Source: Gammaproteobacteria bacterium
GTDB lineage: Bacteria; Pseudomonadota; Gammaproteobacteria; Burkholderiales; Burkholderiaceae_C
DNA length: 15,634 nucleotides
Assembly (NCBI GenBank): GCA_018903185.1
Contig: JAHIQV010000392.1
Location: 1-15,634 of the forward strand
Direction: 5' to 3'
Shown here piece after piece: positions 8,452 through 15,611 of this stretch. The position numbers and the translations under genes were made by a program. Under the pieces are notes generated by a model that did not search any database, was not told the DNA's origin, and saw only the letters and a program-made list of their open reading frames with translations. Each line of letters starts with the position of its first letter. Within the stretch, counting starts at the first letter, position 1.

Positions 8452-8859
8452 TTATTTCTCCACCGGCATGCTGGCCGCACGCCAGGCGCCGAGTCCCCCG
8501 GAAAGGGAGTGGGCGTTTTCGTAGCCCAGCTTCTTGGCCACCGCCACCGCCCGGCGCGAGCGCATGCCCGAAGCGCAAACCAGAATCACCGGCGTGGCCT
8601 TGTTTTTCACCAGGCCGGGCAATTTGGCCTCCAGCTCGGAAAGTGGCAGGTTTTTGGCCCCCGCCACATGACCGGCGGCGAACTCGTCCGAGCCACACAC
8701 ATCCACCACGGCGGCTTTTTCGCGGTTGATCAACTGCACCGCTTCGGTGACATTGACCGATCCGGCGCCCGCGCCACCCGACAAGGCTGGCCACATCAGC
8801 AGGGCCCCGGACGTCAGCGCCACGGCGATCAACATCCAATTTTCGATAAAGAAACTCAC
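8452..8859 (-). CDS. Membrane-anchored rhodanese-like protein (YibN-type)
   Basis: The 135-residue product has one N-terminal membrane segment (about residues 7-27). A single rhodanese domain follows, with [18 protein letters not shown] (51-68) and the active-site loop CASGMRS (95-101, C95 as persulfide carrier), and it ends in [11 protein letters not shown]. It could move sulfane sulfur or act in redox at the membrane; the physiological substrate is not known. The GTG start at 8859 is preceded by AAAGG with 7-base spacing. Gene order rhodanese-grxC-secB-gpsA matches E. coli yibN-grxC-secB-gpsA, which supports a YibN orthologue. A link to protein export is suggested by the neighbours only. 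Confidence 0.9.
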   Translation of the reverse strand: MSFFIENWMLIAVALTSGALLMWPALSGGAGAGSVNVTEAVQLINREKAAVVDVCGSDEFAAGHVAGAKNLPLSELEAKLPGLVKNKATPVILVCASGMRSRRAVAVAKKLGYENAHSLSGGLGAWRAASMPVEK

Positions 8860-8976
8860 AGGAACGACCTTTCAGTTAAGCCGTGGATTTTAGAATGTAT
8901 GGCTGGCCTGTGCTGGCTGGTCATCTGGCCCGGGGTACCCGGGTCCGTCATTTGTTCTTTACGCCCCCCTTCATCC
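8860..8976. promoter_or_regulatory. Divergent gap between rhodanese gene and gpmA
   Basis: This 117-base gap must hold the start signals of gpmA and perhaps of the rhodanese cluster. A plus-strand TAGAAT (8891-8896) is the best -10 candidate, with TTTCAG (8870-8875) at a short 15-base spacing, so it is weak. An 8-base palindrome GGGTACCC (8933-8940) is flanked by further C/G runs. No Shine-Dalgarno is visible ahead of gpmA. Confidence 0.3.
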
Positions 8977-9720
8977 ATGTACAAACTCGTCCTGATTCGC
9001 CACGGCGAATCCACCTGGAACCTTGAAAACCGCTTCACCGGCTGGACCGACGTCGAGCTCACGCCCACCGGCGTCTCGCAGGCCATGTCGGCCGGCAAGC
9101 TGCTCAAGGCCGAGGGCTACGAATTCGACATCGCCTACACCTCGGTGCTCAAGCGCGCGATCCACACCCTGAACTACTGCCTGGACGAGATGGACCGCGC
9201 CTGGCTGCCGGTGGTGAAGGACTGGCGCCTGAACGAACGCCACTACGGCGACCTGCAAGGCCTGAACAAGGCCGACATGGCCAGACAGTTCGGCGACGAA
9301 CAGGTGCTGATCTGGCGCCGCAGCTACGACACGCCGCCGCCCGCACTGGAGGCCAGCGACCCGCGCAGCGAACGCAGCGATCGCCGCTACGCCGCCCTCC
9401 AGCCCGGGCAGGTGCCGCTGACCGAGTGCCTCAAGGACACCGTGGAGCGCGTCATGCCATTCTGGAACGAGGTGCTGGCCCCCACCATCCAGAGTGGCCA
9501 GCGCGTGGTGATCTCCGCCCACGGCAACAGCATCCGCGCCATGGTCAAGTACCTGGACGGTGTTTCCGACACCGACATCGTCAACCTGAACATCCCCAAC
9601 GGCATTCCGCTGGTCTATGAGCTGGACGCTGACCTCAAGCCGATCAAGAGCTATTACCTGGGCGACGCCGAAGCCGCCGCGCGGGCTGCCGCGGCCGTTG
9701 CGGCACAGGGGAAAGTGTGA
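8977..9720 (+). CDS. gpmA: 2,3-bisphosphoglycerate-dependent phosphoglycerate mutase
   Basis: GpmA interconverts 3- and 2-phosphoglycerate in glycolysis and gluconeogenesis through a phosphohistidine. The 247-residue product is close to E. coli's 250. It opens [15 protein letters not shown] with the phosphorylated H9. [14 protein letters not shown] (85-98) holds the proton-donor E87, and SAHGNSIRA (180-188) holds H182. The ATG at 8977 gives the exact family N-terminus, although the frame is open for 156 codons further upstream over the rhodanese gene. It is divergent from the rhodanese cluster and in line with the S41 peptidase and MoeB-like genes. Confidence 0.97.
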   Translation: MYKLVLIRHGESTWNLENRFTGWTDVELTPTGVSQAMSAGKLLKAEGYEFDIAYTSVLKRAIHTLNYCLDEMDRAWLPVVKDWRLNERHYGDLQGLNKADMARQFGDEQVLIWRRSYDTPPPALEASDPRSERSDRRYAALQPGQVPLTECLKDTVERVMPFWNEVLAPTIQSGQRVVISAHGNSIRAMVKYLDGVSDTDIVNLNIPNGIPLVYELDADLKPIKSYYLGDAEAAARAAAAVAAQGKV

Positions 9721-9833
9721 TCCTGGCCGGTTGCCCGGCACGCTGAAACCGGTTCGCGCAACACGCACGGAACCGAATCCCGGCATGGCGCTCCAAGGTG
9801 TATATTGACCCGCCGGTGAAGTCGGGTGTTCCT

Positions 9834-9853
9834 GACGCGCTGGCGTCTTTTTT
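9834..9853 (+). terminator. Terminator-like hairpin abutting the S41 protease ribosome binding site
   Basis: GACGC (9834-9838) and GCGTC (9843-9847) close a 4-base GCTG loop and are followed directly by T6 (9848-9853). This has the shape of a short intrinsic terminator. The T-run is followed immediately by AAGGTG, the ribosome binding site of the gene starting at 9865. The 5-bp stem is short, so termination may be partial. It could end gpmA transcripts or set the level of the protease. Confidence 0.55.
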
Positions 9854-9864
9854 AAGGTGTTTCC

Positions 9865-11358
9865 ATGGGCAAGCAAGTGAGTCACAGGTTGAAGATTGCG
9901 GGATGGGTGGCCGTGGGCGCCGTCGCCGGAGCCCTCACGACGGTGCAGTTGCAGGCCGTCGCGCGCAACACGCTGGCCCCGCTGCCTCTGGAAGAGCTGC
10001 AGCAGCTCGCCGCGGTGTTCGGCATGGTCAAGACCGACTATGTGGAGCCAGTGGACGAAAAGCAGCTGATCTCCGACGCCATCACGGGCATGGTCGCCAG
10101 CCTGGACCCGCATTCCCAGTATTTCGACAAGAAGTCGTTCAAGGAATTCCGCGAGGGCACCAGTGGCCGCTTTGTCGGCGTGGGCATCGAGATCACCATG
10201 GAAGACGGCCTGGTCAAGGTGGTCACGCCCATTGAAGACTCGCCCGCGTTCCGCGCCGGCCTCAAGTCGGGCGACCTCATCACCAAGATCGACGACACCG
10301 CGGTCAAGGGACTGAGCATCAACGATGCCGTCAAGCTCATGCGCGGCGAGCCGCGCACCAAGGTCTTGCTCACGATCTTCCGCAAGGACGAAAACCGCAG
10401 CTTCCCCGTGACGATCACGCGCGAGGAAATCAAGACCCAGAGCGTGAAGACCAAGCTCGTCGAGCCGGGTTACGCCTGGGTGCGCGTTTCGCAGTTCCAG
10501 GACCGGACGATCGAGGATTTCTCCCGCAAGGTCGAAGCGCTGTACAAGGAAGATCCGAAACTCAAGGGCGTGGTGCTGGACCTGCGCAACGACCCGGGTG
10601 GCCTGCTGGACGCGGCGGTGGCCCTGTCGGCCGCCTTCCTGCCGGAAAACGTGACCGTGGTGTCCACCAACGGCCAGCTCGCCGACAGCAAATCGATCTA
10701 CACGGCCGCTCCGCAACATTACCTGCGCCGCGGCGGCACCGACCCGATCAAGCGCCTGACCGAAAACACCAAGGGCGTCCTGAAGACCGTGCCGCTGGTG
10801 GTGCTGGTCAACGAAGGCTCTGCCTCGGCCAGCGAGATCGTCGCTGGCGCCCTGCAGGATCACAAGCGGGCCACCATCCTCGGCAGCCAGACCTTTGGCA
10901 AAGGCTCGGTGCAGACCGTGCGTCCCCTGGGCCCCGATACCGGCCTGAAGCTCACCACGGCCCGTTACTACACGCCGTCGGGGAAATCGATCCAGGCCAC
11001 AGGCATCGTGCCGGATGTGATGGTCGACGAAACGCTGGAAGGCAACGTGTTCGCTGCCCTGCGCACGCGCGAAGCCGACTTGCAGAAACACCTCGGCAAC
11101 GGCAATGGGGCCAAAGCCACCGAACAGCCCATGACCGACGCCGAACGTGCTGCCGAACAGCTGCGCGAGCAGGAGCGCGAGCAGGCCCGCAAGCGGCTGG
11201 AAGAAGAGTCCAGGAAGAACCCGGGTCAGCGCCTGGTGCCCGAATTCGGCAGCGAAAAGGACTTTCAGCTCCAGCAGGCGCTCAACCAGCTCAAGGGACG
11301 CCCGGTGATGGTGAGCAAGACGCTGACCGAGCGGCCTCCCGAGAAGAAAGAAAACTGA
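9865..11358 (+). CDS. ctpA: S41 family C-terminal processing peptidase
   Basis: The 497-residue product starts with a hydrophobic signal or anchor segment (about residues 10-30). A PDZ domain (about 95-175, with GVGIEITMEDG and AFRAGLKSGDLI) and the S41 protease core follow. The Ser/Lys dyad is clear: S321 in NEGSASASE (316-324) and K346 in TFGKGSVQ (343-350), 25 residues apart as in Prc and D1 protease. LDLRNDPGGLL (238-248) is the usual core strand. A charged, probably coiled-coil tail (about 424-455) and a lysine-rich end follow. It should act in the periplasm, trimming C-termini of envelope proteins or cell-wall enzymes; targets are unknown. AAGG lies 7 bases before the ATG. The gpmA-S41-moeB order is, to my knowledge, common in Burkholderiales. 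The symbol is used for the family type. Confidence 0.95.
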   Translation: MGKQVSHRLKIAGWVAVGAVAGALTTVQLQAVARNTLAPLPLEELQQLAAVFGMVKTDYVEPVDEKQLISDAITGMVASLDPHSQYFDKKSFKEFREGTSGRFVGVGIEITMEDGLVKVVTPIEDSPAFRAGLKSGDLITKIDDTAVKGLSINDAVKLMRGEPRTKVLLTIFRKDENRSFPVTITREEIKTQSVKTKLVEPGYAWVRVSQFQDRTIEDFSRKVEALYKEDPKLKGVVLDLRNDPGGLLDAAVALSAAFLPENVTVVSTNGQLADSKSIYTAAPQHYLRRGGTDPIKRLTENTKGVLKTVPLVVLVNEGSASASEIVAGALQDHKRATILGSQTFGKGSVQTVRPLGPDTGLKLTTARYYTPSGKSIQATGIVPDVMVDETLEGNVFAALRTREADLQKHLGNGNGAKATEQPMTDAERAAEQLREQEREQARKRLEEESRKNPGQRLVPEFGSEKDFQLQQALNQLKGRPVMVSKTLTERPPEKKEN

Positions 11359-11401
11359 AGCCTGCCTGAACGGCATCCGTCAGCACCGGGAAACCACGCC
11401 T

Positions 11402-12163
11402 TTGGACGACCAGCAGCTCCTGCGCTACTCGCGCCACATCCTGCTCAACGAACTCGGGGTCGAAGGCCAGGAGCAGTTGCTGGCTTCGCACGCACTCGTG
11501 ATCGGCGCAGGTGGCCTGGGTTCACCCGTGGCGCTGTACCTGGGTAGCGCGGGCGTGGGCCGCATCACCGTGGTGGACCACGATGTGGTGGACGAGACCA
11601 ACCTGCAGCGCCAGATCGCCCACAACCTGGCCCGCGTGGGGCACCCCAAGGCCGAATCGGTGCGCGCAGCCATCGGCGCCATCAACCCCGACCCCGAAGT
11701 GATCACGGTGGTGCAACATGCCGACGCCACCCTGCTCGACGCGCTCGTGCCCACGGCCGACGTGGTGATCGACTGCACCGACAACTTTGTCACCCGCCAT
11801 GCCATCAACCGCGCCTGCGTGAAGCACCGCAAGCCGCTGGTTTCGGGCGCGGCCATCCGCATGGACGGTCAGCTCAGCGTGTACGACGCCAGGAACGATG
11901 ACTCCCCCTGCTACGCCTGCGTTTTTCCGGAGAGCAGCGATGTGGAAGAAACCCGCTGCGCCACCATGGGTGTGTTCGCACCACTGGTGGGCATCGTCGG
12001 CACCCTGCAGGCCGCCGAGGCGCTCAAGCTGCTCACGGGCCTGGGTTCGCGCCTGACCGGGCGGCTGCTGATGATCGACGGGCGCGACATGGCGTTCACC
12101 GAAATCGCCCTGCCCCGCCATGCGCAGTGCGCGGTGTGCGGCACCACGGCAACGACCGCCTGA
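11402..12163 (+). CDS. moeB: MoeB/ThiF-family adenylyltransferase
   Basis: E1-like enzymes of this family adenylate the C-terminal glycine of a small sulfur-carrier protein (MoaD or ThiS). The 253-residue product has the N-terminal RYSRHILL (8-15), the nucleotide loop VIGAGGLGSP (33-42), NLQRQ (67-71), DCTDN (124-128), VSGAAIRMDGQ (147-157) and a zinc site of two CxxC pairs (C170/C173 and C243/C246). C186 (ETRCATMG) lies where MoeB and ThiF carry a cysteine. Start is TTG at 11402 with only a weak GGGA upstream; no better start exists. It follows the protease by 43 bases. No moaD or thiS is nearby, so MoeB versus ThiF is undecided; length and the IRMDGQ block favour MoeB. Confidence 0.9.
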   Translation: MDDQQLLRYSRHILLNELGVEGQEQLLASHALVIGAGGLGSPVALYLGSAGVGRITVVDHDVVDETNLQRQIAHNLARVGHPKAESVRAAIGAINPDPEVITVVQHADATLLDALVPTADVVIDCTDNFVTRHAINRACVKHRKPLVSGAAIRMDGQLSVYDARNDDSPCYACVFPESSDVEETRCATMGVFAPLVGIVGTLQAAEALKLLTGLGSRLTGRLLMIDGRDMAFTEIALPRHAQCAVCGTTATTA

Positions 12164-12733
12164 TCACGGCAGCGGGCAAGGCCCGTGACGCCGCCGGAAG
12201 TCGCGCGGCACTTCAGCATCCCGTTCGGCGAAAACACCTTTGCGCTGCGCACGGGCCTTGCCTTCCTGACCGGCATAGATCCCTTCGCTGTAGCGCCAGT
12301 GGTAAGCCCAGGCATGTCCTCTCAAGACCAGCCAGGCACCCACGTCCTCCCGCCGATGGGTCAGGTGCACCAGCGCACGCCCGTAGTGGTCGTGCTGGCG
12401 TTCGTTCACCGTCACCACCTGCCGGAGCACGCGTGCGGCCAGGGCATCGCGCGAGGCTGTTCCACCGGTCTGGCAGATTTCGGGGGCATCCAGACCGTCC
12501 AGCCGCAACTTGCGGTATTTGCCGCCTTCCAGGGGTTTGACCCACAGCGTGTCGCCGTCGAACACCCGCGTGACACGTGCCTCATAGACATGGGGCGCCT
12601 GCGGACGAACAGTGCCCGGCGGTTCCTTCGAACGCGGTTGTGCAACGGCCGGGATCTGGAGGAGCAGTCCGAAACAAGACCACAGGACAGGAACAGGCGA
12701 CAGGCGAAACAAGGAACGCTGGGGGAACGACAT
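12164..12733 (-). CDS. Exported thermonuclease-family nuclease (SNase-like)
   Basis: The 189-residue product has a signal peptide with a hydrophobic core at about residues 12-28 and a likely cleavage after AVA (29-31). It then carries a staphylococcal-nuclease domain. The catalytic set maps well: D59 and D61 in VFDGDTL, R77, D82 and E85 in RLDGLDAPE (77-85), and R119 in DHYGRAL (115-121). Spacing of the R, D and E residues equals that of SNase R35, D40 and E43. It should cut DNA or RNA with calcium in the periplasm or outside the cell. Its stop codon abuts that of the MoeB-like gene, forming TGATCA. The C-terminal RRRHGPCPLP is unusually basic and Pro/Cys-rich. Confidence 0.92.
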   Translation of the reverse strand: MSFPQRSLFRLSPVPVLWSCFGLLLQIPAVAQPRSKEPPGTVRPQAPHVYEARVTRVFDGDTLWVKPLEGGKYRKLRLDGLDAPEICQTGGTASRDALAARVLRQVVTVNERQHDHYGRALVHLTHRREDVGAWLVLRGHAWAYHWRYSEGIYAGQEGKARAQRKGVFAERDAEVPRDFRRRHGPCPLP

Positions 12734-12766
12734 GGCCCGAGTCTGCCAGCATCGCGCACGGTTGCC

Positions 12767-12789
12767 ACGCGCCAGACGCGCTGGCGCGT
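12767..12789 (-). terminator. Perfect 9-bp stem at the end of the YitT-family gene
   Basis: ACGCGCCAG (12767-12775) and CTGGCGCGT (12781-12789) pair perfectly around a 5-base loop. The stem touches the stop codon of the YitT-family gene and lies 34 bases before the nuclease start. No T-run follows on either strand. It may therefore be a 3'-end stabiliser or a Rho-related structure rather than a classic intrinsic terminator. Confidence 0.45.
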
Positions 12790-13430
12790 CATACCGCCAT
12801 GTAACGACCGGGACGGTGGTTGATGGCCAGCGTCATGTTGAGCACGATGGCCCCCACAACCGACCAGATGATCTGCTGCCAGTCCACCACGGCGAACGCG
12901 GCCAGCACGATGGCGCAGTCAAACGCCATCTGCACGTGGCCGGCGCGCCACCCAAAGCGCTCCTGCAGGTACAGCACCAGCACGTTGAACCCGCCGAGGC
13001 TGGCCCGGTGGCGAAACAGCATCAGCATGCCCGCGCCCATGAGCAGCCCGCCGGCGACAGCGGCAAAGCCGGTGGAAAGTTTGCCGAAGGTGATCCACTC
13101 TGGCACCCACTGCGCCAGCAGGGCCAGCAGGGCCACCGCGGCAAAGGTCTTGGCCGTGAACACCCAGCCCATGCGCTTGAAGGCCAGGCCGTAAAACGGC
13201 AGGTTGATCAAGAAAAAAACCAGGCTGAAGTTCCAGCCGGTGGCGTAGTGCAGCAAGAAGGCCAGGCCGGCCGTGCCGCCGGTCAGCAGGCCGGTGTGGC
13301 GGAACATGATCACGCCCAGAGCCACAAACAGCGTGCCCGTGAGCAGGGCCTGCGCGTCTTCGTGCAACTGGTGCTGGGCCGGTGATGCGGCGCCCGACGC
13401 ACCAAGACCTTCAACCGACTTTACGGCCAT
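12789..13430 (-). CDS. YitT family membrane protein
   Basis: The 213-residue integral membrane protein has about five or six hydrophobic helices. It shows family blocks GLLTGGTAGLAFLLHYATG, FFLINLPFYGLAFKRMGW and LMLFRHRASLGGFNVL, and ends INHRPGRYMAV. It is the short form, lacking the C-terminal DUF2179 domain of Bacillus YitT. The ATG at 13430 gives MAVKSVEGLGASG and a normal length; the open frame extends 34 codons further up to 13532 without family resemblance. Transport substrate and role are unknown. It lies upstream of the exported nuclease on the same strand, separated by a stable hairpin. No strong Shine-Dalgarno is visible. Confidence 0.9.
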   Translation of the reverse strand: MAVKSVEGLGASGAASPAQHQLHEDAQALLTGTLFVALGVIMFRHTGLLTGGTAGLAFLLHYATGWNFSLVFFLINLPFYGLAFKRMGWVFTAKTFAAVALLALLAQWVPEWITFGKLSTGFAAVAGGLLMGAGMLMLFRHRASLGGFNVLVLYLQERFGWRAGHVQMAFDCAIVLAAFAVVDWQQIIWSVVGAIVLNMTLAINHRPGRYMAV

Positions 13431-13535
13431 GGGTGAGGGGCTGCGGCGCAGCCTGGTCAGGGAAGGGAACACGGCAGGTCTCACAAGGCTGGGGAAACAG
13501 CCGCGAAGTATCGGCGCTGGGCAGCACAGCACGCT

Positions 13536-13547
13536 TGACCCAGGTCA
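13536..13547. promoter_or_regulatory. Inverted repeat upstream of the YitT-family gene
   Basis: TGACC and GGTCA face each other across CA in the 172-base gap (13431-13602) between the DUF429 and YitT-family genes. It lies about 105 bases upstream of the YitT start and is a possible operator. The rest of the gap is GC-rich, with no clear promoter and no gene that I can support. Confidence 0.2.
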
Positions 13548-13602
13548 GTGAAAGCCCTGCTCGCGCCGCCGGCCGGGACGAACGGTCTGCCGGCGCACCC
13601 GC

Positions 13603-14448
13603 TCAGGCCGTGACGATCCAGCCTTCCAGGGGATCGAACGCGGGCAAACCGTAGCGCGGGTGACCCGCTTCATGCTGGTGCTGCGCCCAGGCCGCCTGCA
13701 ACAGGCAGAGCACCGCATCCAGCGCATCGCCGCTGGCGTCGTCGGCCAGTCCGTCGCGCTGGGCATGCGAGAGTTTCAGGCGCAGGCCGGTGGTCTGCAG
13801 CAGCGGCGCCTGGCCGCCCTCCAGCGCGTGGATGAGGGTCTTGCGCGCGATCAGGCGCTCGGGCGTCTGCTTCGCCTTCTCGTCGCTCTTGTAACTGGTG
13901 GTGCCGAGCACGCTGCGCGCCAGCAGGCCGGGATAGGCCTCCAGGGCCACACGCGCCGGGTCACCCGCCTGCAGACCCGGCAAGGTGACACCGGCAGCGA
14001 TCAGACGGTGCACACCGGCGTGCAGCATGAACGCCACCGGCGGATTGACCCACTTCATGCTCGGGCTCGATCCGGCCGGCCCGTCGGTGGCGCGGTGCGC
14101 GAACTTGCCACCCACCGGGCGCGCGGAGCAAAAACCGGCAAAAGTTTCGCGGATGTCGTCGCGGCTGAGGCTGGCGTAGTGGGCCATGCACGCGGCCCAA
14201 TCGGTCGGCCAGCCCAGCGCCACCACCAGTTCGCGCGGCAGGCCGAAAGGCAGGTCGAAGCCGCCCACCCAGGCGCCAGCGTCCTTCAGGCGATCACCCC
14301 AGGCATCGAGCGTCTCAAAGTGCTCGATGCGTTCGAGCAACACCCGGCCTCGGTCTGTGTGACCAACCGCCAAGGTGATGGGCTTGCGCCGGGACGGCGC
14401 ACTGGTGAAGTCGCAACCGAGCAGCGTCGGCCGCTGCGGATCAGGCAC
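13603..14448 (-). CDS. DUF429 family protein (predicted RNase H-fold)
   Basis: The product is 281 residues from GTG 14448. It shows the DUF429 pattern: GCDFTSAPSRRKPI near the N-terminus (acidic D13), GGFDLPFGLPRELV with D65, LEAYPGLLARSVLG with E170, and DALDAVLCLLQAAW with D241/D244. This spread of acidic residues on an RNase H-like fold suggests a metal-dependent nuclease. That is a family prediction; no biochemical role is established to my knowledge. A TTG at 14454 is an alternative start adding two residues. Either start overlaps the end of the BLUF gene (8 or 14 bases), so the two are very probably co-translated. It is the last gene of the folE-BLUF-DUF429 set. Confidence 0.85.
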   Translation of the reverse strand: MPDPQRPTLLGCDFTSAPSRRKPITLAVGHTDRGRVLLERIEHFETLDAWGDRLKDAGAWVGGFDLPFGLPRELVVALGWPTDWAACMAHYASLSRDDIRETFAGFCSARPVGGKFAHRATDGPAGSSPSMKWVNPPVAFMLHAGVHRLIAAGVTLPGLQAGDPARVALEAYPGLLARSVLGTTSYKSDEKAKQTPERLIARKTLIHALEGGQAPLLQTTGLRLKLSHAQRDGLADDASGDALDAVLCLLQAAWAQHQHEAGHPRYGLPAFDPLEGWIVTA

Positions 14449-14866
14449 GACCAATGATGCTGGCCGTGGCCATCAGCTCTTCGAGCAGGGCCAGCGAGAC
14501 CTTGCCCGAGACGCCGTAGGGATCGAACTCCGGGCGCTCGGAGTACTTGAGCACGATGGAGGTGTTGAGCTTGGACAGGTTGACCTGCCCCATGGTCCAG
14601 CCGCCAAAGCGGCGCTCGGAAATTTCTTCGTAGTGCAGCAGCACCACGTCGGTGTGTCGCGCGTCTTCGACAATGTGGTTGTAGAGCTTGTTGACCGCTT
14701 CACGACCACCTTCGATCGCCTGCAGGAACACGCCGCCGCCGTAGCAGAGCACGCCGGTGATGCCGTTGCCCATGTTGTGCGAGCGCGAGGTTTCGAGCAC
14801 CGATTCGATGGTCTTGGCGCAATCCTTGTCGATTGCCCGGCTGACATAAAGCAGACGTACCAGCAT
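14441..14866 (-). CDS. BLUF-domain blue-light sensor (FAD)
   Basis: The 141-residue product is a stand-alone BLUF photoreceptor. Residues needed for the flavin photocycle are all present at the spacing of AppA: Y7 (RLLYVSR), N31 (SHNMGNGITGVL), Q49 (FLQAIEG), W90 and M92 (FGGWTMGQ). The ferredoxin-like core covers about residues 1-95, and a C-terminal helical extension (about 96-141) would pass the light signal on. No EAL, GGDEF or cyclase domain is fused, so output must go through a partner. AGAAGA lies shortly before the ATG. It starts 16 bases after folE and overlaps the DUF429 gene, its most likely operon partner. Confidence 0.95.
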   Translation of the reverse strand: MLVRLLYVSRAIDKDCAKTIESVLETSRSHNMGNGITGVLCYGGGVFLQAIEGGREAVNKLYNHIVEDARHTDVVLLHYEEISERRFGGWTMGQVNLSKLNTSIVLKYSERPEFDPYGVSGKVSLALLEELMATASIIGRA

Positions 14867-14882
14867 GGTGTGTTCTTCTGAA

Positions 14883-15611
14883 TCAACGGGGAATGAGGGA
14901 GAGGAATTCGCGGCGCAGGTTCGGGTCTTTCAGGAACACCCCGCGCATGACCGAGTTGATCATCTTGCTGTCCATGTCTTTCACACCGCGCCAGGCCATG
15001 CAGTAGTGGCTGGCTTCCATGACGATGGCCAGACCGTCGGGCTGGGTCTTTTCCTGGATCAGGTCGGCCAGCTGTACGACCGCCTCCTCCTGGATCTGCG
15101 GACGGCCCATGATCCATTCGGCCAGGCGAGCGTACTTGGACAGGCCGATGACGTTGGTGTGTTCGTTGGGCATGACGCCGATCCAGATCTTGCCGATGAC
15201 CGGGCAGAAGTGGTGGCTGCAGGCGCTGCGCACGGTGATCGGGCCGACGATCATCAGCTCGTTGAGGTGCTCGGCGTTGGGGAATTCGGTGACGCTGGGC
15301 CCGTGCACATAACGGCCGTTGAACACCTCCTTGAGGTACATCTTGGCCACCCGGCGCGCGGTGTCGCCGGTGTTGTGATCGCTCTCGGTGTCGATCACCA
15401 TGCTGTCGAGCACGCCCTGCATCTTGACCGTCACCTCTTCAAGCAACTGCTCCAGTTCGCCGGGTTCGATGAAGCCGGCGATGTTGTCGTTGGAGTGAAA
15501 GCGGTGGCGCGCGGCCTGGATGCGTTCGCGGATTTTGACGGACACGGGCACGCCCTGGTCATCGTCGTTGGGGTCGGCGGTGGTCATGTCGGGTTCGGTT
15601 TTCATGAGCAT
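14883..15611 (-). CDS. folE: GTP cyclohydrolase I
   Basis: FolE converts GTP to 7,8-dihydroneopterin triphosphate and formate, the first step of folate synthesis. The product has up to 242 residues. Zinc and catalytic residues are present: C131, H133 and H134 in ACSHHFCPVIGK, and H202 and C204 in SHYCMAWRGVKD. NVIGLSKYARLAEW (153-166) and RPQIQEE (170-176) are also typical. In-frame ATGs at 15611, 15605 and 15587 have no clear Shine-Dalgarno; the longest is given, and 15587 would give an N-terminus MTTADPNDDDQG like related proteins. It is the first visible gene of the folE-BLUF-DUF429 set; its promoter lies mostly beyond the window. Confidence 0.95.
   Translation of the reverse strand: MLMKTEPDMTTADPNDDDQGVPVSVKIRERIQAARHRFHSNDNIAGFIEPGELEQLLEEVTVKMQGVLDSMVIDTESDHNTGDTARRVAKMYLKEVFNGRYVHGPSVTEFPNAEHLNELMIVGPITVRSACSHHFCPVIGKIWIGVMPNEHTNVIGLSKYARLAEWIMGRPQIQEEAVVQLADLIQEKTQPDGLAIVMEASHYCMAWRGVKDMDSKMINSVMRGVFLKDPNLRREFLSLIPR

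Noticed and set aside
8310..8480. N-terminal extension of glutaredoxin up to 8480
   Set aside because: It would translate the G/C-tract repeat and overlap the rhodanese gene. The TTG at 8309 has a strong ribosome binding site and gives the family start.
9797..9812. TATATT/TTGACC near 9801-9810 as a promoter for the S41 protease
   Set aside because: The TATATT lacks a fitting -35 hexamer upstream, and the TTGACC lacks a fitting -10 downstream.
8971..11376. An 801-codon open frame on the minus strand, opposite gpmA and the S41 protease
   Set aside because: It is antisense to two certain genes. GC-rich codon use keeps such frames open, and the translation is His/Gln/Val/Gly-rich with no recognisable domain.
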